Source of the DNA: Nocardia veterana NBRC 100344
GTDB taxonomy: Bacteria > Actinomycetota > Actinomycetes > Mycobacteriales > Mycobacteriaceae
DNA length: 64,000 bases
Assembly (NCBI RefSeq): GCF_000308855.1
Contig: NZ_BAGM01000126.1
Location: forward strand, 33,970-97,969
Direction: 5' to 3'
How positions within the stretch are numbered: the stretch's first letter is position 1; every line of letters begins with the position of its first letter. The position numbers were made by a program, and so were the translations under genes. Under the pieces are notes generated by a model. The model did not search any database. It was not told the DNA's origin and was given only the letters and a program-made list of their open reading frames with translations. Shown piece after piece: positions 44,503 through 53,512 of this stretch.

Positions 44503-44922
44503 TCACGACTGCCGCCACGGCAGACCGAGGGCGCGCCAGCCGGCGCCACCGCGATGCCCCTCGGCATCCAGCGGACCCTCGAAACCCTCGAGCACGTTGT
44601 AGGACGGGGTGAAGCCCGCAGCGGTCGCGGCCGTGGCCGCACCGATCGAACGCTGGCCGGAGCGACACAGGAAGATCACCGGCGCATCGCTGTCACCGCG
44701 ATCGGCCAGGGCCTGCTTCAGCTGCCCGACGAAATCCGGATTCGGCGCGCCGGTGACGTCGACCCATTCGATCAGCGCCGTCGGCCGCTCGATCGAACTG
44801 GTGTCCGGCACCCCCACGAATCGCCATTCCGCCTCGGTGCGCACATCCACCAGCACCGCATCGGGATTGTCGCGCAACAACTCCCACGCTTGCCCAGGCG
44901 TGATGTCACCGGCGTAGCTCAC
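44503..44922 (-). CDS. Single-domain rhodanese-like sulfurtransferase
   Basis: A 139-residue rhodanese with DAVLVDVRTEAEW (domain entry motif) and the active Cys in FLCRSGQRSIGAA. Gene order (rhodanese-metZ behind SAM-IV) is as in M. tuberculosis Rv0390-Rv0391, so it probably supplies or handles sulfane sulfur for methionine synthesis. The GTG at 44922 has AGGAGG 8 nt upstream, just after the riboswitch. Confidence 0.92.
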   Translation of the reverse strand: MSYAGDITPGQAWELLRDNPDAVLVDVRTEAEWRFVGVPDTSSIERPTALIEWVDVTGAPNPDFVGQLKQALADRGDSDAPVIFLCRSGQRSIGAATAATAAGFTPSYNVLEGFEGPLDAEGHRGGAGWRALGLPWRQS

Positions 44923-44937
44923 TTGTCGAACCTCCTA

Positions 44938-45055
44938 CGGAATCCGCACTTGCCGTGTCCGGTCGGACAGCGGCCAGGTCGTCACCCGGAGCACCCCACC
45001 GCGGAGGAGGGTTGCCGACCAGCGAGCCGGGGCTTACCGCTGGTACTCATGACCT
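44938..45055 (-). ncRNA. SAM-IV riboswitch
   Basis: The minus strand from 45055 reads GGTCATGAGTACCAGCGGTA, then AAGCCCCGGCTCGCTGGTCG, GCAACCCTCC, CGCGGTGGGGTGCTCCGGGT, GACGACCTGG and finally GGCAAGTGCGGATTCC, which are the ordered conserved blocks of the actinobacterial SAM-IV aptamer, including the P3 region and the 3' pseudoknot strand. The RBS AGGAGG follows within 5 nt, so SAM binding should shut translation of the rhodanese-metZ unit. Confidence 0.92.
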
Positions 45056-45061
45056 GGACCG

Positions 45062-45091
45062 AGAATGCCTGGTCACAGGCCGGATTGTCAA
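45062..45091 (-). promoter_or_regulatory. Promoter of the SAM-IV/metZ transcript
   Basis: On the minus strand TTGACA (45091-45086) and CATTCT (45067-45062) are spaced 18 bp and place the start just before the riboswitch 5' end. Confidence 0.65.
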
Positions 45092-45107
45092 ACGTCGACG
45101 GTCCGGG

Positions 45108-45545
45108 TCACCGGTTGTCGCAGACCAACCAGGTCCCGTTCTCACGGCGGAAATTCCAGTTCGCCGCGGTCTTGCGACCGTCCGCCCGACTGGTCACCGA
45201 AGCCGTGGCCCGGTCACCGTCGACGTGCACGGCGTCAACTCCGGCGATCTCCACCCTCCTGCCCACCGAATCCGGCCCGAGCGGTGACCTCTTGTCGTCG
45301 AAATTCCCGCACTCCGTGGTCTTTCGCCGAGCCGCGTCGGAATCGCTTCTGGCCGTGGCGAAATTGCGCGCGGCGATGGCAATCCGGTCCGGCTCTGTGA
45401 GATTGTTCTCAGCCGGCCGGGTGACTCCGAGGATCACGACGGCGAGCACCGCGATCACGGCGACGGCCGCGGCGATCAGGAACGGTTTCGCCGAACGCGT
45501 GGTATCGCGCTGATCGATCGAGGTAGCCGGATCGCTTTCGTTCAT
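45108..45545 (-). CDS. Membrane-anchored small extracytoplasmic protein
   Basis: A 145-residue protein: polar cytoplasmic tail (MNESDPATSIDQRDTTRSAK), one membrane helix (PFLIAAAVAVIAVLAVVILGV), then a 100-residue outside domain with two cysteines (TTECGNF and WLVCDNR) likely disulfide-bonded. The VHVDGDRATASVTSRADG-like beta pattern resembles the NTF2-like/DUF4878 outer domains common in mycobacterial membrane proteins. Function unknown. It is divergent from the ferredoxin reductase gene. Confidence 0.75.
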   Translation of the reverse strand: MNESDPATSIDQRDTTRSAKPFLIAAAVAVIAVLAVVILGVTRPAENNLTEPDRIAIAARNFATARSDSDAARRKTTECGNFDDKRSPLGPDSVGRRVEIAGVDAVHVDGDRATASVTSRADGRKTAANWNFRRENGTWLVCDNR

Positions 45546-45743
45546 GCGGGCATCATCCCCGGTGGGCCGAAGTGTCGAAGATCACGCCCGCATTTTCGCC
45601 CGGATACCGGGAATAGCCCCGGTGGGTGTCACCGATAGAATCACCAGAACTCCGGCCACATCCGGGTGCCCGGAATCGGGCAGCTCCGCGCGGCAACGAA
45701 GCGGCGGCGGCGCCACACAGTCGGGCAGGGCCCGGCCCGTACG

Positions 45744-45762
45744 TCAACTTAGCCTAAGCTAA
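45744..45762 (+). promoter_or_regulatory. IdeR/DtxR-type iron box
   Basis: TCAACTTAGCCTAAGCTAA: the core TTAGCCTAA is perfect and the right arm (GCTAA) matches 4 of 5 positions of the DtxR/IdeR consensus; the left arm is weak. It lies 56 bp upstream of the reductase start, so iron-replete repression of that gene is likely. Confidence 0.6.
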
Positions 45763-45817
45763 GAAGGACGGCTGAGACCAAGACGAAGAGTTTTTCGACC
45801 AAAGGGTGCGCGTAAGA

Positions 45818-47224
45818 ATGACCGAACACGCTGGAACCAATGGCGGCCCGGGCGACCGCCCGCTGCGCATCGCGATCGTCGGTGCCGGGCCGGCCGGAAT
45901 CTACGCCGCCGACGCGCTGATGAAATCCGATGTCGACGCGAACATCGACCTCTACGAGCGCATGCCGGCCCCCTTCGGTCTCATCCGCTACGGCGTGGCG
46001 CCCGACCACCCGCGCATCAAGGGCATCATCACCGCGCTGCACAAGGTGCTCGACAAGCCGCAGGTCCGCCTGCTCGGCAATATCGACTACGGCACCGACA
46101 TCGACCTCGAGGACCTGCGCCGCTTCTACGACGCGGTGATCTTCTCGACCGGCGCCAACGCCGACCGCGCGCTCCCGGTGCCCGGCATCGACCTGGACGG
46201 CAGCTACGGCGCCGCCGACTTCGTCTCCTGGTACGACGGCCATCCGGACGTGCCGCGCACCTGGCCGCTGGACGCGGAGAAGGTCGCCGTCCTCGGCGTC
46301 GGCAACGTCGCGCTCGATGTGGCCCGCGTGCTCGCCAAGACCGGTGACGAGCTGCTGCCGACCGAGATTCCGCCGAACGTCTACGAGGGCCTGAAGCAGA
46401 ACAAGGCGCTCGAGGTGCACGTCTTCGGCCGCCGCGGCCCGGCCCAGGCCAAGTTCACCCCGCTGGAGCTGCGCGAACTCGATCACTCGCCGAATATCGA
46501 GGTCATCGTCGATCCGGAGGACATCGACTACGACGAGGGCTCGGAGGCCGCGCGCCGGCATTCCAAGCAGGTCGACATGGTCTGCAACACCCTCGAGCAG
46601 TGGGCGATCCGCGATGTCGGCAACCGCCCGCACAAGCTGTTCCTGCACTTCTTCGAATCGCCCGCCGAACTGCTCGGCGAGAACGGCAAGGTGGTCGGCC
46701 TGCGCACCGAGCGCACCACGCTCGACGGCACCGGCAACGTGAAGGGCACCGGCAACTTCAAGGACTGGGACGTGCAGGCGGTCTACCGTGCCGTCGGCTA
46801 CCTGTCGCAGAACATCCCGGCCCTGCCCTTCGACGATCAGGCCGGCACCGTGCCCAACGAGGCCGGTCGCGTCCTGCTCGACGACACTGCCGAGAACCCC
46901 TCTGATCGCTACATGCCGCAGACCTACGTCACCGGCTGGATCAAGCGCGGCCCGGTCGGTCTCATCGGCCACACCAAGGGCGATGCCAACGAGACCATCG
47001 CATGCCTGGTCGACGATGCCGCCTCGTTCACCCCCGCCCCCGAACCGGATCCGGACGCGGTGGTGAAGTTCCTCGAGGACAAGGGCATCCCGTTCACCAC
47101 CTGGGCCGGCTGGTACCGCCTCGACGCCCACGAGCGCGCCCTCGGCGAGCCGGAGGGCCGCGAGCGGGTGAAGGTCGTCGAACGTGAGGACATGCTGCGC
47201 GCGAGTGAGCCGCACAAGGTCTGA
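45818..47224 (+). CDS. Ferredoxin/adrenodoxin-type NADP reductase
   Basis: A 468-residue FAD/NADPH protein of the adrenodoxin-reductase family: FAD site RIAIVGAGPAGIYAADALM, GLIRYGVAPDHPRIKGII, NADPH site KVAVLGVGNVALDVARVLA, VFGRRGPAQAKFT and the C-terminal VTGWIKRGPVGLIGHTKGDA. It passes electrons from NADPH to ferredoxins, for P450s, desaturases or ferric siderophores. It differs from M. tuberculosis FprA in the N-terminal region (NIDLYERMPAPFG). The iron box upstream points to a role in iron supply. ATG 45818 is chosen with AAAGGG upstream; a GTG at 45806 is too close to it. Confidence 0.9.
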   Translation: MTEHAGTNGGPGDRPLRIAIVGAGPAGIYAADALMKSDVDANIDLYERMPAPFGLIRYGVAPDHPRIKGIITALHKVLDKPQVRLLGNIDYGTDIDLEDLRRFYDAVIFSTGANADRALPVPGIDLDGSYGAADFVSWYDGHPDVPRTWPLDAEKVAVLGVGNVALDVARVLAKTGDELLPTEIPPNVYEGLKQNKALEVHVFGRRGPAQAKFTPLELRELDHSPNIEVIVDPEDIDYDEGSEAARRHSKQVDMVCNTLEQWAIRDVGNRPHKLFLHFFESPAELLGENGKVVGLRTERTTLDGTGNVKGTGNFKDWDVQAVYRAVGYLSQNIPALPFDDQAGTVPNEAGRVLLDDTAENPSDRYMPQTYVTGWIKRGPVGLIGHTKGDANETIACLVDDAASFTPAPEPDPDAVVKFLEDKGIPFTTWAGWYRLDAHERALGEPEGRERVKVVEREDMLRASEPHKV

Positions 47225-47274
47225 AACACCACACCGGATCCGCATCCGTCACCGACCTGAGGCATGCTGATCAC

Positions 47275-48141
47275 GTGTTCGATTCCCACGTTCACATCAT
47301 CGACCCGCGATATCCGCTGGTCGAGAATCAGGGCTACCTGCCGGAGCCGTACACCATCGGCGACTATCGAAAGCGCATGGCGCACTTCGATGTCGACGGT
47401 GGTGCGGTGGTGAGCGCCTCGTTCCAGGGCACCGATTCCACCTTCATGGTCGCGGCGCTGGCCGAACTCGGCCCGAACTGGGTCGGCGTGATCAACCTGC
47501 CCTCCGATGTCACCGACGAGCAGATCATCGAACTGGATCGGGCCGGCGTGCGCGCGATCCGGTTCAACCTGAAGCGGGCGGCGGTCGATATCGTCACGCT
47601 GACCATGCAGGCGCTGCGCGCCTACGAGCTCGCTCGTTGGCATGTCGAGCTCTACATCGACGGCTCCATGCTCGGATCGCTGGAACCGGTGATCTCCAAA
47701 CTGCCGGCGCTGACGATCGACCATATGGGCATGTCCGACGAATGCCTGCCCTACCTGCTGAATCTGGTCGACCGCGGGGCCCGGGTGAAGGCGTCCGGAT
47801 TCGGGCGGGTGTCGATGGATGTCGAATCGGCGATGCGGCGGGTGCACGCGGTCAATCCGGGTGCGCTGATGTTCGGCTCGGACCTGCCCGGCAACCGGGC
47901 CGATCGCCCGTTCCGTGACGCCGATATCGAGATCATCGGCCGGGCCGTCGGCGCGGACATGTATCGAGTGCTCGAGGACAACGCGCGGCTCTGCTACCGG
48001 CTGCCGGTCAAGGTCCGCTCCGCCGACGATTCCCCGCCGACCCGGCCGATTCGGCGGGCCGACCCCTCGACGCTGCGGCTTCGCCGGGCCGACCTGCCGC
48101 AACCGCCCGACACCACCCGGCCCCTGCGGATCATCGAATAG
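47275..48141 (+). CDS. Amidohydrolase family protein (TIM-barrel, Amidohydro_2 type)
   Basis: A 288-residue metal-dependent hydrolase: SHVHII near the N-terminus (metal His pair H5/H7), VEGLYIDG-like VELYIDGSML, LTIDHMGMSD and MFGSDLPGNRADRPF (catalytic Asp). These are marks of the 2-pyrone-4,6-dicarboxylate hydrolase/amidohydrolase-2 group. The last 40 residues (RRADPSTLRLRRADLPQPPD) are a charged, Pro/Arg-rich tail of no known domain. CATGCT 12 nt before the GTG suggests a leaderless start. Substrate unknown. Confidence 0.85.
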   Translation: MFDSHVHIIDPRYPLVENQGYLPEPYTIGDYRKRMAHFDVDGGAVVSASFQGTDSTFMVAALAELGPNWVGVINLPSDVTDEQIIELDRAGVRAIRFNLKRAAVDIVTLTMQALRAYELARWHVELYIDGSMLGSLEPVISKLPALTIDHMGMSDECLPYLLNLVDRGARVKASGFGRVSMDVESAMRRVHAVNPGALMFGSDLPGNRADRPFRDADIEIIGRAVGADMYRVLEDNARLCYRLPVKVRSADDSPPTRPIRRADPSTLRLRRADLPQPPDTTRPLRIIE

Positions 48142-48251
48142 CGCCGAACCACGCACCCGGATGCCGTGCGTCACATCCACCACTTATTGTCGTAGTGTCA
48201 ACACCGGCGCGCGCCGCCGGTCGCAGGATCGACGACGAACCGAGGTAGGGC

Positions 48252-49349
48252 GTGAGCACTTCATCCACCACCGGACAGGGCCCGCTGGCGGGCATCAAGG
48301 TTGTTGAGCTGGCCGGAATCGGCCCCGGCCCGCACGCGGCACTGCTGCTGGCCGATCTGGGCGCCGACGTGGTGCGCGTGCAGCGGCCCGGCATGATGCC
48401 GGGCTTCATGGAGCGGCCGCAGTGGCGCGGGCGGACCATCGTCGAGGCGGATCTGAAGAACCCGGACGATATCGAGAAGGTGCTCGGCCTGATCGACAAG
48501 GCCGACGTGCTGCTCGAAGGTTTCCGCCCCGGCGTGACCGAGCGGATGGGGCTGGGCCCGGACGTCACCCTGGAGCGCAATCCGCGCCTGATCTACGGCC
48601 GGATGACCGGCTGGGGACAGTACGGCCCGCTGGCCGACCGCGCCGGCCACGACATCAACTACATCTCGCTGACCGGCGTGCTGAACGCCATCGGCCGCAA
48701 GGGTGAGCGCCCGGTACCGCCGCTCAACATGGTCGGCGACTTCGGCGGCGGCTCGATGTTCCTCGTGATGGGTGTGCTCGCCGCTCTGGTGGAGCGGTCC
48801 GGCTCCGGCAAGGGCCAGGTCATCGACGCCGCGATGATCGACGGCGCGCTCTCGCTCTCGCACATGATCTGGGGTATGCGCGGAATGGGCCTGTGGTCCG
48901 ATGAGCGCGGCACCAATCTGCTCGACACCGGGATGGCCTTCTACGACACCTACGAGACCTCCGACGGCAAGTACATGGCGGTCGGCTGCATCGAACCGCA
49001 GTTCTACGCCGAGTTCCTGAAGGGCCTCGAGATCGACCCCGAGGGGCTGCCGATGCAGATCGACCCCAACGGCCAGGACCAGCTGCGCAAACTGTTCGCG
49101 GAGAAGTTCAAGACCAAGACCCGCGACGAATGGGCCGCCATCTTCGACGGCACCGACGCCTGCTGCACCCCCGTCCTCACCTTCACCGAGGCCACCGAGA
49201 ACGGGCACATCGCCGCCCGGGAATCGCTGGTCGAGATCGACGGCGTGGTCCAGCACGCCCCGGCGCCGCGGTTCTCCCGCACCCAGGGCGGGACCCCCAC
49301 CCCGCCGCCGTCCGCGGCGACTCCGATCGACGAGGTGTGGGTGAACTGA
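48252..49349 (+). CDS. mcr: Alpha-methylacyl-CoA racemase (CoA transferase family III fold)
   Basis: Racemises 2-methylacyl-CoAs from branched fatty acid or sterol side chains. The 365-residue product has VVELAGIGPGPHAALLLADLGADVVRVQRP, DVLLEGFRPGVTERMGLGP, and the catalytic pair His in GHDINYISLTG and Asp in MVGDFGGGS, which separates racemases from the CaiB/FRC transferases (catalytic Asp only). Length agrees with M. tuberculosis Mcr (about 360). The GTG at 48252 has GAGGTAGGG upstream. Confidence 0.92.
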   Translation: MSTSSTTGQGPLAGIKVVELAGIGPGPHAALLLADLGADVVRVQRPGMMPGFMERPQWRGRTIVEADLKNPDDIEKVLGLIDKADVLLEGFRPGVTERMGLGPDVTLERNPRLIYGRMTGWGQYGPLADRAGHDINYISLTGVLNAIGRKGERPVPPLNMVGDFGGGSMFLVMGVLAALVERSGSGKGQVIDAAMIDGALSLSHMIWGMRGMGLWSDERGTNLLDTGMAFYDTYETSDGKYMAVGCIEPQFYAEFLKGLEIDPEGLPMQIDPNGQDQLRKLFAEKFKTKTRDEWAAIFDGTDACCTPVLTFTEATENGHIAARESLVEIDGVVQHAPAPRFSRTQGGTPTPPPSAATPIDEVWVN

Positions 49350-49352
49350 GCT

Positions 49353-49369
49353 CCGCACGGCGGGTGCGG
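49353..49369 (+). terminator. Short hairpin after mcr
   Basis: CCGCAC-N5-GTGCGG directly after the mcr stop, with a second CCGCAC at 49379 that could form an alternative, longer hairpin. Confidence 0.4.
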
Positions 49370-49804
49370 CCGATGTGTCCGCACTCGCCGGGAACGCCGC
49401 CCGAGGCCGGCGAGAACCGCGGTTCGCTCGCCGAGCCGCCAAAGTCTCGACCACACAGTCTCATTGGGGGAGCTCGGCCGCTGCTGTGGTTCGCGTAATC
49501 CCCGCAACTCTCCCCTCGACGCCTCGCGCCCGCCGGGCCCGTAGGCGGGCTGTCCACCCGGGTTCGGGCGGGCACCTGACGACGCGGGCGCACCGCTGTC
49601 CGGACCGCCCGCCGTCCCGGGCCGTCGGCCACCCGTCCGGCGGCCACCCGCCGGGTCGGTAGCCCGACCCGGCGGATGCGCCCGATCCGCGCGCCCGATA
49701 CGCCGCCGCGATTCATAGCTCACAAACATTTCCGCTGGATAGAGCTGGGGCCGTTCGCGGTTCATCCGTTCCACGCAATTTCGCGAAGGCACTACAGTAA
49801 TTTC
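49370..49804 (+). promoter_or_regulatory. 435-bp non-coding region with leaderless-type promoter of the LuxR gene
   Basis: No convincing gene is seen on either strand. The last 90 bp are unusually AT-rich for this genome. TACAGT at 49793-49798 places the predicted transcription start exactly on the A of the ATG at 49805. A TTCGCG-AAGG context upstream contains no RBS at normal spacing. Confidence 0.5.
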
Positions 49805-52417
49805 ATGGCTCGGAACTGGCCGATGATCGAGCGCGGTGGCGAATCGGAGTCGATTCGCGCGGCGCTGACCGGCACCGAATTCGTCGGCGCGATCCTGACC
49901 GGCGACGCGGGGGTGGGTAAGACGACGCTGGCGCGGCAGGCGACCGCCGCGGTGGGCGGGAATGTGCGCTGGGTCGCGGGCACCGAATCCGCGCGCAGTA
50001 TTCCGCTCGGTGTCTTCGCGCATATGGTCGGCGTCTACACCGCTCACGATCCGGTGACGTTCATGGCCGCGGCGCGCGAAGCCCTGCTGGCCGACGGCGA
50101 GACCATCATCGGCGTGGACGATGCCCATCTGCTCGACCAACTTTCGGCCACCCTGCTGTTGCAGCTGGCCATCGACAAGGCGGCCCGGATCGTCTGCACC
50201 GTCCGCAGCGGGGTACAGGTGCCGGATGCGGTGACCTCGCTGTGGAAGGACGGGCATCTGCTGCGGATCGACCTCACGCCGTTCACCGAACAGCAGAGCG
50301 TCGAACTGGTCGAATCCATGCTCGGCGGTCAGCTGGAGGGGTTCACCGCGAATCTGATGTGGGAATCCTCCGGCGGCAACGCCCTGTTCCTGCGGCATCT
50401 GGTCGAGGGTGCGCTGGAGGCGGGGACGCTGCGGCAGGTCAACGGGGTCTGGCAGTTGCGCGGCCGCGCCGCGGTCACATCGGAGCTGGCCGCCCTGCTG
50501 GAAGATCGCGTCGAGCAACTGCCGGAATCGGTGCTGCGGGTACTCGAACTGCTCACCTTCTGCGAGCCGATCGATCTGGACGTGCTGGCCGAACTCGCCG
50601 GTGAGGATGCCGTCGAACAGGCCGAAACCCGCGGCGTGGTACGGATTGTGGAGAACGGCCACCAACTGCTCGTCCGCTACAACCATCCACTGTTCGGCGA
50701 GGTGATCCGGCGCCGGCTGGGTATCGCGTCGGCGCGCCGGCTGCGTGGGCGACTGTATTCGTCCTTGCGGGAGCGGCCGATCAACTCCGCTTCCGATCGC
50801 ATCCGGCTGGCCGAATTGGCTTTGGACAGTGACAAGTCCGCGGATCTGGAATTGTTCGAAGCGGCCGCCGCCGATGCCATCGGACTGGCCAATATCCCGC
50901 TCGGCGAACGGTTCGCCCGCGCCGCCGTGGAGCGGCGCGGGGGCGTCGAATCCGCCGATCTCCTCGCGCGGGCACTGCTGTGGCAGGGCCATCGGATCGA
51001 GGCCGAGCGAACCCTGGCCAGTTTCGATCCCGACCAGTTGAACGAGGTGCAGCTGGCCCGCTGGGGCAGTACCCGGGTGTCGAATCTGTTGTGGGCCATG
51101 GGCGATGCCGACCGCGCCGACGAGGTGCTGGCGCTGGTGCGGGCCCGGGTCCGCCATCCGAAGATCGCCTTGACGCTGCAGGGCTTGGCCTCCGCCTGCG
51201 AGGTGAACGAAAACCGCTTGGAACAAGCATTTCTCGATGCCGAGCAGGTGATGTCGACGCCGGATGCGCCCGCCTGGGCGGTGTGGTGGGCCTCCTTCGG
51301 CGGCGGTCTGGCCTTGGCCTTGATGGGACGCAGCGCCGCGGCGCGCGAATACACGCTGCGCGGCCACCAGGTCGAGGAGCAGGTCGACGGGCCGACCCGA
51401 TTCATGTCCGCGCACGCGGAGGTACTGGCGCTCACCTTCACCGGTGAACTCGAGGCCGCACGTCGATGCGCGTCGGCGTATTTCGGCTATTCCGCGCCCG
51501 GGCAGTACCTCGCCTGGGGACTGTCGAAGATCCTGCAGGGGACCGTCGATGTTGCCCAGGGACATTTCCCCGAGGGTGTGGAGAATCTGGAACAGGCCTT
51601 GGCGGCGCTGACCGCCGAGGGCGCCGCGGCCTGGATGTTCCCGGCGAGAATCCGTCTGGCCGAGGCCTATTCGGCGCTGGGGCGAGCCGCGGAGGCAGCC
51701 GAAACCATCGCCGAGGCGCGGCGCCGCGGCGGAAGGCACAGCGCGGTCTACGAACCCCAGCTCGAGATCGCCCGTGCCTGGCAGGCCGCGGCCGAGGGCA
51801 CGGTGGCTCCGGCGGTTCGGCTGGCCATCGGCGCCGCGGACGCCGCCGCCCGCTCCCACCAACATGCGATCGAGGCGCTGGCCCTGCACACCGCCGCGCG
51901 TTTCGGCGACCGCAGTGTGGCCGGGCGATTGGCCGATATCGCCGCGCGCATCGACGGCGCGCTCGTCCAGGTGCAGGCGCGGCACGCGGTGGCCGTGGCA
52001 TCGCAGGACGGTCCCGGATTGGACGCCGCCGCAGCGGAATTCGAGCGGATGGGCGCCTTGCTGTCGGCCGCCGACGCCGCCGCGCAGGCGGCGTCGGTGC
52101 ACGAACGGCACGGCGATCGGCGGCGATTGCTGGAATCGGCCGCCACCGCGAACCGATTGGCGGCGGCCTGCGGCGGGGCCAGCACTCCGGCGCTGCGCCA
52201 GTCGGCCCAACCGCTTCCACTGACGGCACGCGAACGCGAGATCGCCAATCTGGTCGTCGCGGGACTGTCCAACCGTCAGATCGCGGACCGGCTCACGGTG
52301 TCGGTGCGGACCGTGGAGGGCCACCTCTACCGCGCGTGCACGAAGCTCGATGTCACCGACCGCGAGGCGCTCGCCGACCTCATGCGCGGTGAGCCACCAC
52401 GAGGCAAACAGCGCTGA
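49805..52417 (+). CDS. LAL-type LuxR family ATP-binding regulator
   Basis: An 870-residue STAND-ATPase regulator. Residues about 10-260 are the AAA/NACHT-like domain with Walker A LTGDAGVGKTTLAR, Walker B ETIIGVDDAHLL; 300-790 are helical repeats (TPR-like); 805-865 the LuxR HTH (LTAREREIANLVVAGLSNRQ, then TVEGHLYRACTKLDV). The family commonly activates nearby metabolic or antibiotic genes, but the inducer and targets are unknown. It stands alone between mcr and the MDR reductase. The chosen ATG is leaderless; the frame is open from 49676. Confidence 0.92.
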   Translation: MARNWPMIERGGESESIRAALTGTEFVGAILTGDAGVGKTTLARQATAAVGGNVRWVAGTESARSIPLGVFAHMVGVYTAHDPVTFMAAAREALLADGETIIGVDDAHLLDQLSATLLLQLAIDKAARIVCTVRSGVQVPDAVTSLWKDGHLLRIDLTPFTEQQSVELVESMLGGQLEGFTANLMWESSGGNALFLRHLVEGALEAGTLRQVNGVWQLRGRAAVTSELAALLEDRVEQLPESVLRVLELLTFCEPIDLDVLAELAGEDAVEQAETRGVVRIVENGHQLLVRYNHPLFGEVIRRRLGIASARRLRGRLYSSLRERPINSASDRIRLAELALDSDKSADLELFEAAAADAIGLANIPLGERFARAAVERRGGVESADLLARALLWQGHRIEAERTLASFDPDQLNEVQLARWGSTRVSNLLWAMGDADRADEVLALVRARVRHPKIALTLQGLASACEVNENRLEQAFLDAEQVMSTPDAPAWAVWWASFGGGLALALMGRSAAAREYTLRGHQVEEQVDGPTRFMSAHAEVLALTFTGELEAARRCASAYFGYSAPGQYLAWGLSKILQGTVDVAQGHFPEGVENLEQALAALTAEGAAAWMFPARIRLAEAYSALGRAAEAAETIAEARRRGGRHSAVYEPQLEIARAWQAAAEGTVAPAVRLAIGAADAAARSHQHAIEALALHTAARFGDRSVAGRLADIAARIDGALVQVQARHAVAVASQDGPGLDAAAAEFERMGALLSAADAAAQAASVHERHGDRRRLLESAATANRLAAACGGASTPALRQSAQPLPLTAREREIANLVVAGLSNRQIADRLTVSVRTVEGHLYRACTKLDVTDREALADLMRGEPPRGKQR

Positions 52418-52427
52418 CCGGCCCGAG

Positions 52428-53402
52428 TTACGGCATGGCCAACACGACCTTTCCCTGCCCCGCGCTCTCCCGGGCATGCGAAAGCGCCGCCCGGAATTCG
52501 GCGAGCGGGTAGCGACCGGCGATCGGCAGGAGATCGCCACGCTCGGCCAGTACCGACCAGCACGTCGCGGTCGCCGCGTCGAGCGTCGTCGCGCTCACCC
52601 GATCGAGCCACGTGCTGATCGCGAATCCCTGCCAGTGCAGCGACTTGTACAGAATGGTCGACGCCGTGACCTCGAAGGGGCGATCGTCCAGCACGCCGTA
52701 GGACACCAGGTACCCGCCCGGGACGGTGCGCGCGATGAGAACCGTGGTGTCGGGCCCGCCCACCGGATCGAACACGAGGTGATAGGGCTCGACCCGGGTC
52801 AACGCGTGCTCCACCGTCGGACCGAGTGCGATGGTGGCGCCGGTGTGATCGATCAGCCGATAGCCGTCCGCTTCCCGGATCAGGCGTTCGACCGAAAGAC
52901 CTTGCCGGGTGGCCAATTCGGCGAGAATCGACGCGACGACGGAGCGGCCGGCGGTGAGCAGCACCCGCATCCCCGGCCGGTGCACGACCCCGTCGAGCAG
53001 ACCCCACGCCGTCAGGGGGTTCAGCGGTAACTGACAGGCGACCTCGTCGGGAATACGGTCCGACAGGTCGATGGGCACGGGATAGACCCGGGCCCGGGGT
53101 GCGACGGCGACCTGAGCCCAGGCGCCCGGACTGCGGAATGCCACCCGCCGGCCCGGTCGAACATCGCCGACGCCCGGACCGACGTCGGTGACGACCCCGA
53201 CGCCTTCGAAGCCGGCGACCTGCGGGTACGTCGGCTGCACCGTGGTGTAGGCCCCGGTGACGAACAGTTCGTCGGCGGGCTGGATCACGCTGGCCGCCAC
53301 CCGAATCCGCACCTCACCGGGTCCGCACGGCGGCGCCGTGGTCTGTGCCGGCCGCAGCACCTCCAGGGGGTTGCCGCGTTCGTCGAATATCAATGCCTGC
53401 AT
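52428..53402 (-). CDS. MDR-type oxidoreductase (quinone/enoyl-CoA reductase like)
   Basis: A 324-residue zinc-free medium-chain dehydrogenase/reductase: MQALIFDERGNPLEVLRPAQ start, GFEGVGVVTDVGPGVGDVRPGRRVAF, LPLNPLTAWGLLDG and a degenerate nucleotide loop LTAGRSVVASILAELA. The NPLTAWGLL segment recalls the mitochondrial trans-2-enoyl-CoA reductase (MECR/ETR1) group. Structural zinc cysteines are lacking. The start ATG at 53402 faces the divergent LysR gene, its likely regulator. Confidence 0.83.
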   Translation of the reverse strand: MQALIFDERGNPLEVLRPAQTTAPPCGPGEVRIRVAASVIQPADELFVTGAYTTVQPTYPQVAGFEGVGVVTDVGPGVGDVRPGRRVAFRSPGAWAQVAVAPRARVYPVPIDLSDRIPDEVACQLPLNPLTAWGLLDGVVHRPGMRVLLTAGRSVVASILAELATRQGLSVERLIREADGYRLIDHTGATIALGPTVEHALTRVEPYHLVFDPVGGPDTTVLIARTVPGGYLVSYGVLDDRPFEVTASTILYKSLHWQGFAISTWLDRVSATTLDAATATCWSVLAERGDLLPIAGRYPLAEFRAALSHARESAGQGKVVLAMP

Positions 53403-53493
53403 CGTCGGTCCGTTCGTCCAGTGGTCGACAGGTCTCCGGGGCCAATCCTGCCGAGCAGTGGTGATAGCGTCCAAGACTTGATTCGGATGACTT

Positions 53494-53510
53494 GATACTC
53501 GAGAGGTATC
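53494..53510. promoter_or_regulatory. LysR-type operator GATAC-N7-GTATC
   Basis: Perfect arms containing TAC-N9-GTA (a T-N11-A LysR box) lie immediately upstream of the LysR start; an ACTTGAT direct repeat (53477 and 53491, 14 bp apart) lies between it and the MDR gene. It fits autoregulation and control of the divergent reductase. Confidence 0.5.
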
Positions 53511-53512
53511 GG

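Noticed and set aside
49004..52540. 1178-residue open frame on the minus strand over mcr and the LuxR gene
   Set aside because: Antisense shadow caused by high GC; the plus strand encodes proteins with clear family motifs, while the antisense product is His/Arg/Gly-rich without domains.
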